Origin: Owenia fusiformis
Taxonomy: Eukaryota > Annelida > Polychaeta > Sabellida > Oweniidae
Direction: 5' to 3'
DNA: 64,000 nt
NCBI GenBank assembly: GCA_903813345.2
Contig: CAIIXF020000011.1
Coordinates: 5,358,571-5,422,570 of the forward strand
The stretch's first letter is position 1. Each line of letters starts with the position of its first letter. The translations under genes were made by a program, and so were the position numbers. Shown here piece by piece: positions 61,941 through 64,000 of this stretch. The notes beneath the pieces were generated by a model, which saw nothing but the letters and a program-made list of their open reading frames with translations, was not told the origin of the DNA and did no database searches.

Positions 61941-64000
61941 GATTACACTATATTCAGTGAGTGTACAACCAATGTACATGTTGAAAAAGACATCTCAAGG
62001 ATGCCAGTTTTGGAAAAGTAGCCAGAGTTGTTTAATAACGAGTGTAGCTACATGTAGCTATAAAGCAGGGGAGGCATATTCCTTCCTAACATATAACTGA
62101 TTAATATCCTCCTCATACTAATTTTTCCTTGCCTATTTAAATTCACTTTACCTATTTTGGTTCCTTTTCACGTCCTGGCTTAGTAATGTACATTTCAAGC
62201 ACTACATGTATTTAAGCATGATAATGACATGCCAAATGTGAACACTGTTATTTCTGACATATTTAGGTAGGTTCACAATTTGATTCATCAAGTTTCGGAC
62301 CTGACCTCTATAGAATGTAGTGATTGATTTTTCATTACCCAATGAGCACTCATACATATGTTGAGTGCTCAGTTAGTACAAAATTAGTACTAAATTAGCA
62401 CTCTTGGCATGAGTGCTCATGAGCGTGCTTTTGGCAGAATGCTAATTTAGTACTAATTTTGAACTAATTGAGTAATCGGCATATCTCCCTCGCCTGTGTT
62501 TATGATCAGTTTCAATGTGATTTATTCAGCGAGGCACAATTTATGTTTTCAAGTTGAATGCGATATGTGATATGTTTGAAATTTTGTAAGCACAAAAATA
62601 CTCATTATTTTTTCTACATTTAGTATTAAATTGTGCTCATTTGCTAAATTTTCAGTTGTAAATCAGTGGAATTTAATATCACAATCATTCTTGGTGTATT
62701 GTTGTCTCAAATGAATACTTAGTACTATTGGACATCTTCGTTCACTTGGCTCCCTTCGGTCAATGAACGCAGTGGAGACCGAGCATGCGAAGATGACTAT
62801 TGGAGAGAAAGATAGTGTTTTCTATTCTACATAATCATTTATACTCAATTTTAATCTGTTTTAGTTCTTAATTAATGAAATATGATGAAAGTGCAGTGTG
62901 TATTTTTATTACATCTTAAGAATGAATATTGTTGAAAATGTAGGGAATTTGAAAATTATAAAAAAAAACTTGATATTTTATCAAATTGAGCAGTGAATTT
63001 AAATATGAACAATTTCGATATTGCCATATCGCCAGGAACATATATAATTGATAGTTTGTAATGTAATACAATTTTATGACAGTTCATTATTAAAATATGG
63101 GATGGTGTGCTCTCTGATTCCCTCAATAAAGCCAAAATAGTTAAATTCATCTGTAACTTTCTTTTTATGAAAATATCAAGGCATGAAAAATTTATTGTCT
63201 ATTAGATAAAAGTTGAATTTACAACTGGCTATTTGCAATTTTAAAAGACAATTAACATTCTTTAAAGTCAACAACAGTAATTTTTCAAGCCTTGATTGTA
63301 ACAGAAAATGGTAAACATTAACTCAAATTATAACTTTGTGTGGCAACTTGCAAATCAAATATCATCAGCAATCAGAAATATTTTGAGGGATTTAAAAGAA
63401 TGAATTATTGGAGTATTTAATATTTACTCAACTTTTTGTTTTCACACAATTATTGATTGTATAGAGATTCTTACCCAGTAATGATTTAGTTTAGACAAAA
63501 AGTTGAGTCTTAATAACTGGCATAAGTCTCACATTTTAATATGTTATTCAAAGATTGTTCATATTATACTCACATGTACATGTACCTCTATTATTTTGTT
63601 TTTTTTAAATGGAATAAAATAAACATATCCATGATGCCAAATTCGTTTTCTGTTTATTTACAAATTAATTTTTTTAGTTAAAACCATGAAAGGGCCTTAA
63701 AGGGAGAATCAGATCTATAGGGGGTGACAAAATTTTAAACACACAACATGTATAATTGACCTACCAATCTATTCCAATTACAATATCTCCCAAAAGATTC
63801 ACAATATGTTATAAATTGGTGAAGTTATTAATGATAATAAGAATTCTTATAGAAAAATAGTACACTACTGTAAAAATCCTTAGTTTTCCTGAAATAAATC
63901 AGTTCTTTTGTGATTTTTAGAAAATAAACATGACAAGGAATGAAATGAGTCAAAAATATTCTAAAATTGGAACAATTTTTTGTTTAGCCTGCTCGCTAGA
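61941..64000. other. AT-rich flank with repeats
   Basis: An imperfect palindrome lies at about 62340-62475 (GAGTGCTC and ACTAATTT motifs mirrored). From about 63700 to the end a dispersed repeat matches 56495-56505 plus 57043-57330, the copy split by the hAT-type insertion. No gene is seen. Confidence 0.55.

Noticed and set aside
61233-61960. Four overlapping open frames of 200-233 codons
   Set aside because: They are frames of a 21-bp minisatellite, with no start context, splice site or homology.

Overview
This window is nuclear DNA from an animal, most likely a marine invertebrate; I cannot name the taxon. The basis is AT-rich sequence with short coding exons joined at canonical GT/AG sites, an animal Rab GTPase, secreted EndoU enzymes with somatomedin B domains, and a dense load of short foldback transposons (MITEs). 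Almost every real gene is split. The longest unbroken open frames outside one exon are tandem-repeat shadows.

Region 1 (about 3.5-18.7 kb, minus strand) holds two tandem paralogues of a secreted-protein family that I do not recognise. I rebuilt both from four exons each. They share a 37-nt signal-peptide exon, intron phases 1, 2 and 2, and six cysteines spaced C-x29/31-C-x8-C-x6-C-x16-CC, followed by an acidic tyrosine-rich stretch. Gene A (14598-18635) is about 217 residues. Gene B (3603-12987) is about 1965 residues, because its last exon carries roughly 128 units of a 14-residue repeat, nearly every unit starting at a dibasic KR/RR. This pair is the most novel feature of the window.

Region 2 (about 21.2-46.2 kb, plus strand) holds three tandem EndoU-family endoribonuclease genes, each with a coiled-coil leader exon, two somatomedin B exons and a five-exon EndoU domain. 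Copy 3 has replaced the presumed catalytic lysine with asparagine. Copy 2 looks like a mosaic, with a 5' part like copy 3 and a 3' part like copy 1. An extra signal-peptide exon exists only ahead of copy 1.

Region 3 (46.8-51.6 kb, minus strand) is a five-exon secreted or surface protein: signal peptide, short cysteine module, an unassigned beta-rich domain, one EGF domain, and a Ser/Thr-rich glycosylated tail ending in a hydrophobic stretch. Region 4 (55.1-60.9 kb, plus strand) is a two-exon Rab39-like GTPase with a transposon-filled intron and a 21-bp minisatellite downstream.

Between and inside the genes are at least ten foldback element families. Several have precise target-site duplications or empty sites in the duplicated EndoU copies, so the history of the locus can be read directly. 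All exon models were made by eye from splice signals, phase agreement and paralogue comparison; none has transcript support here.
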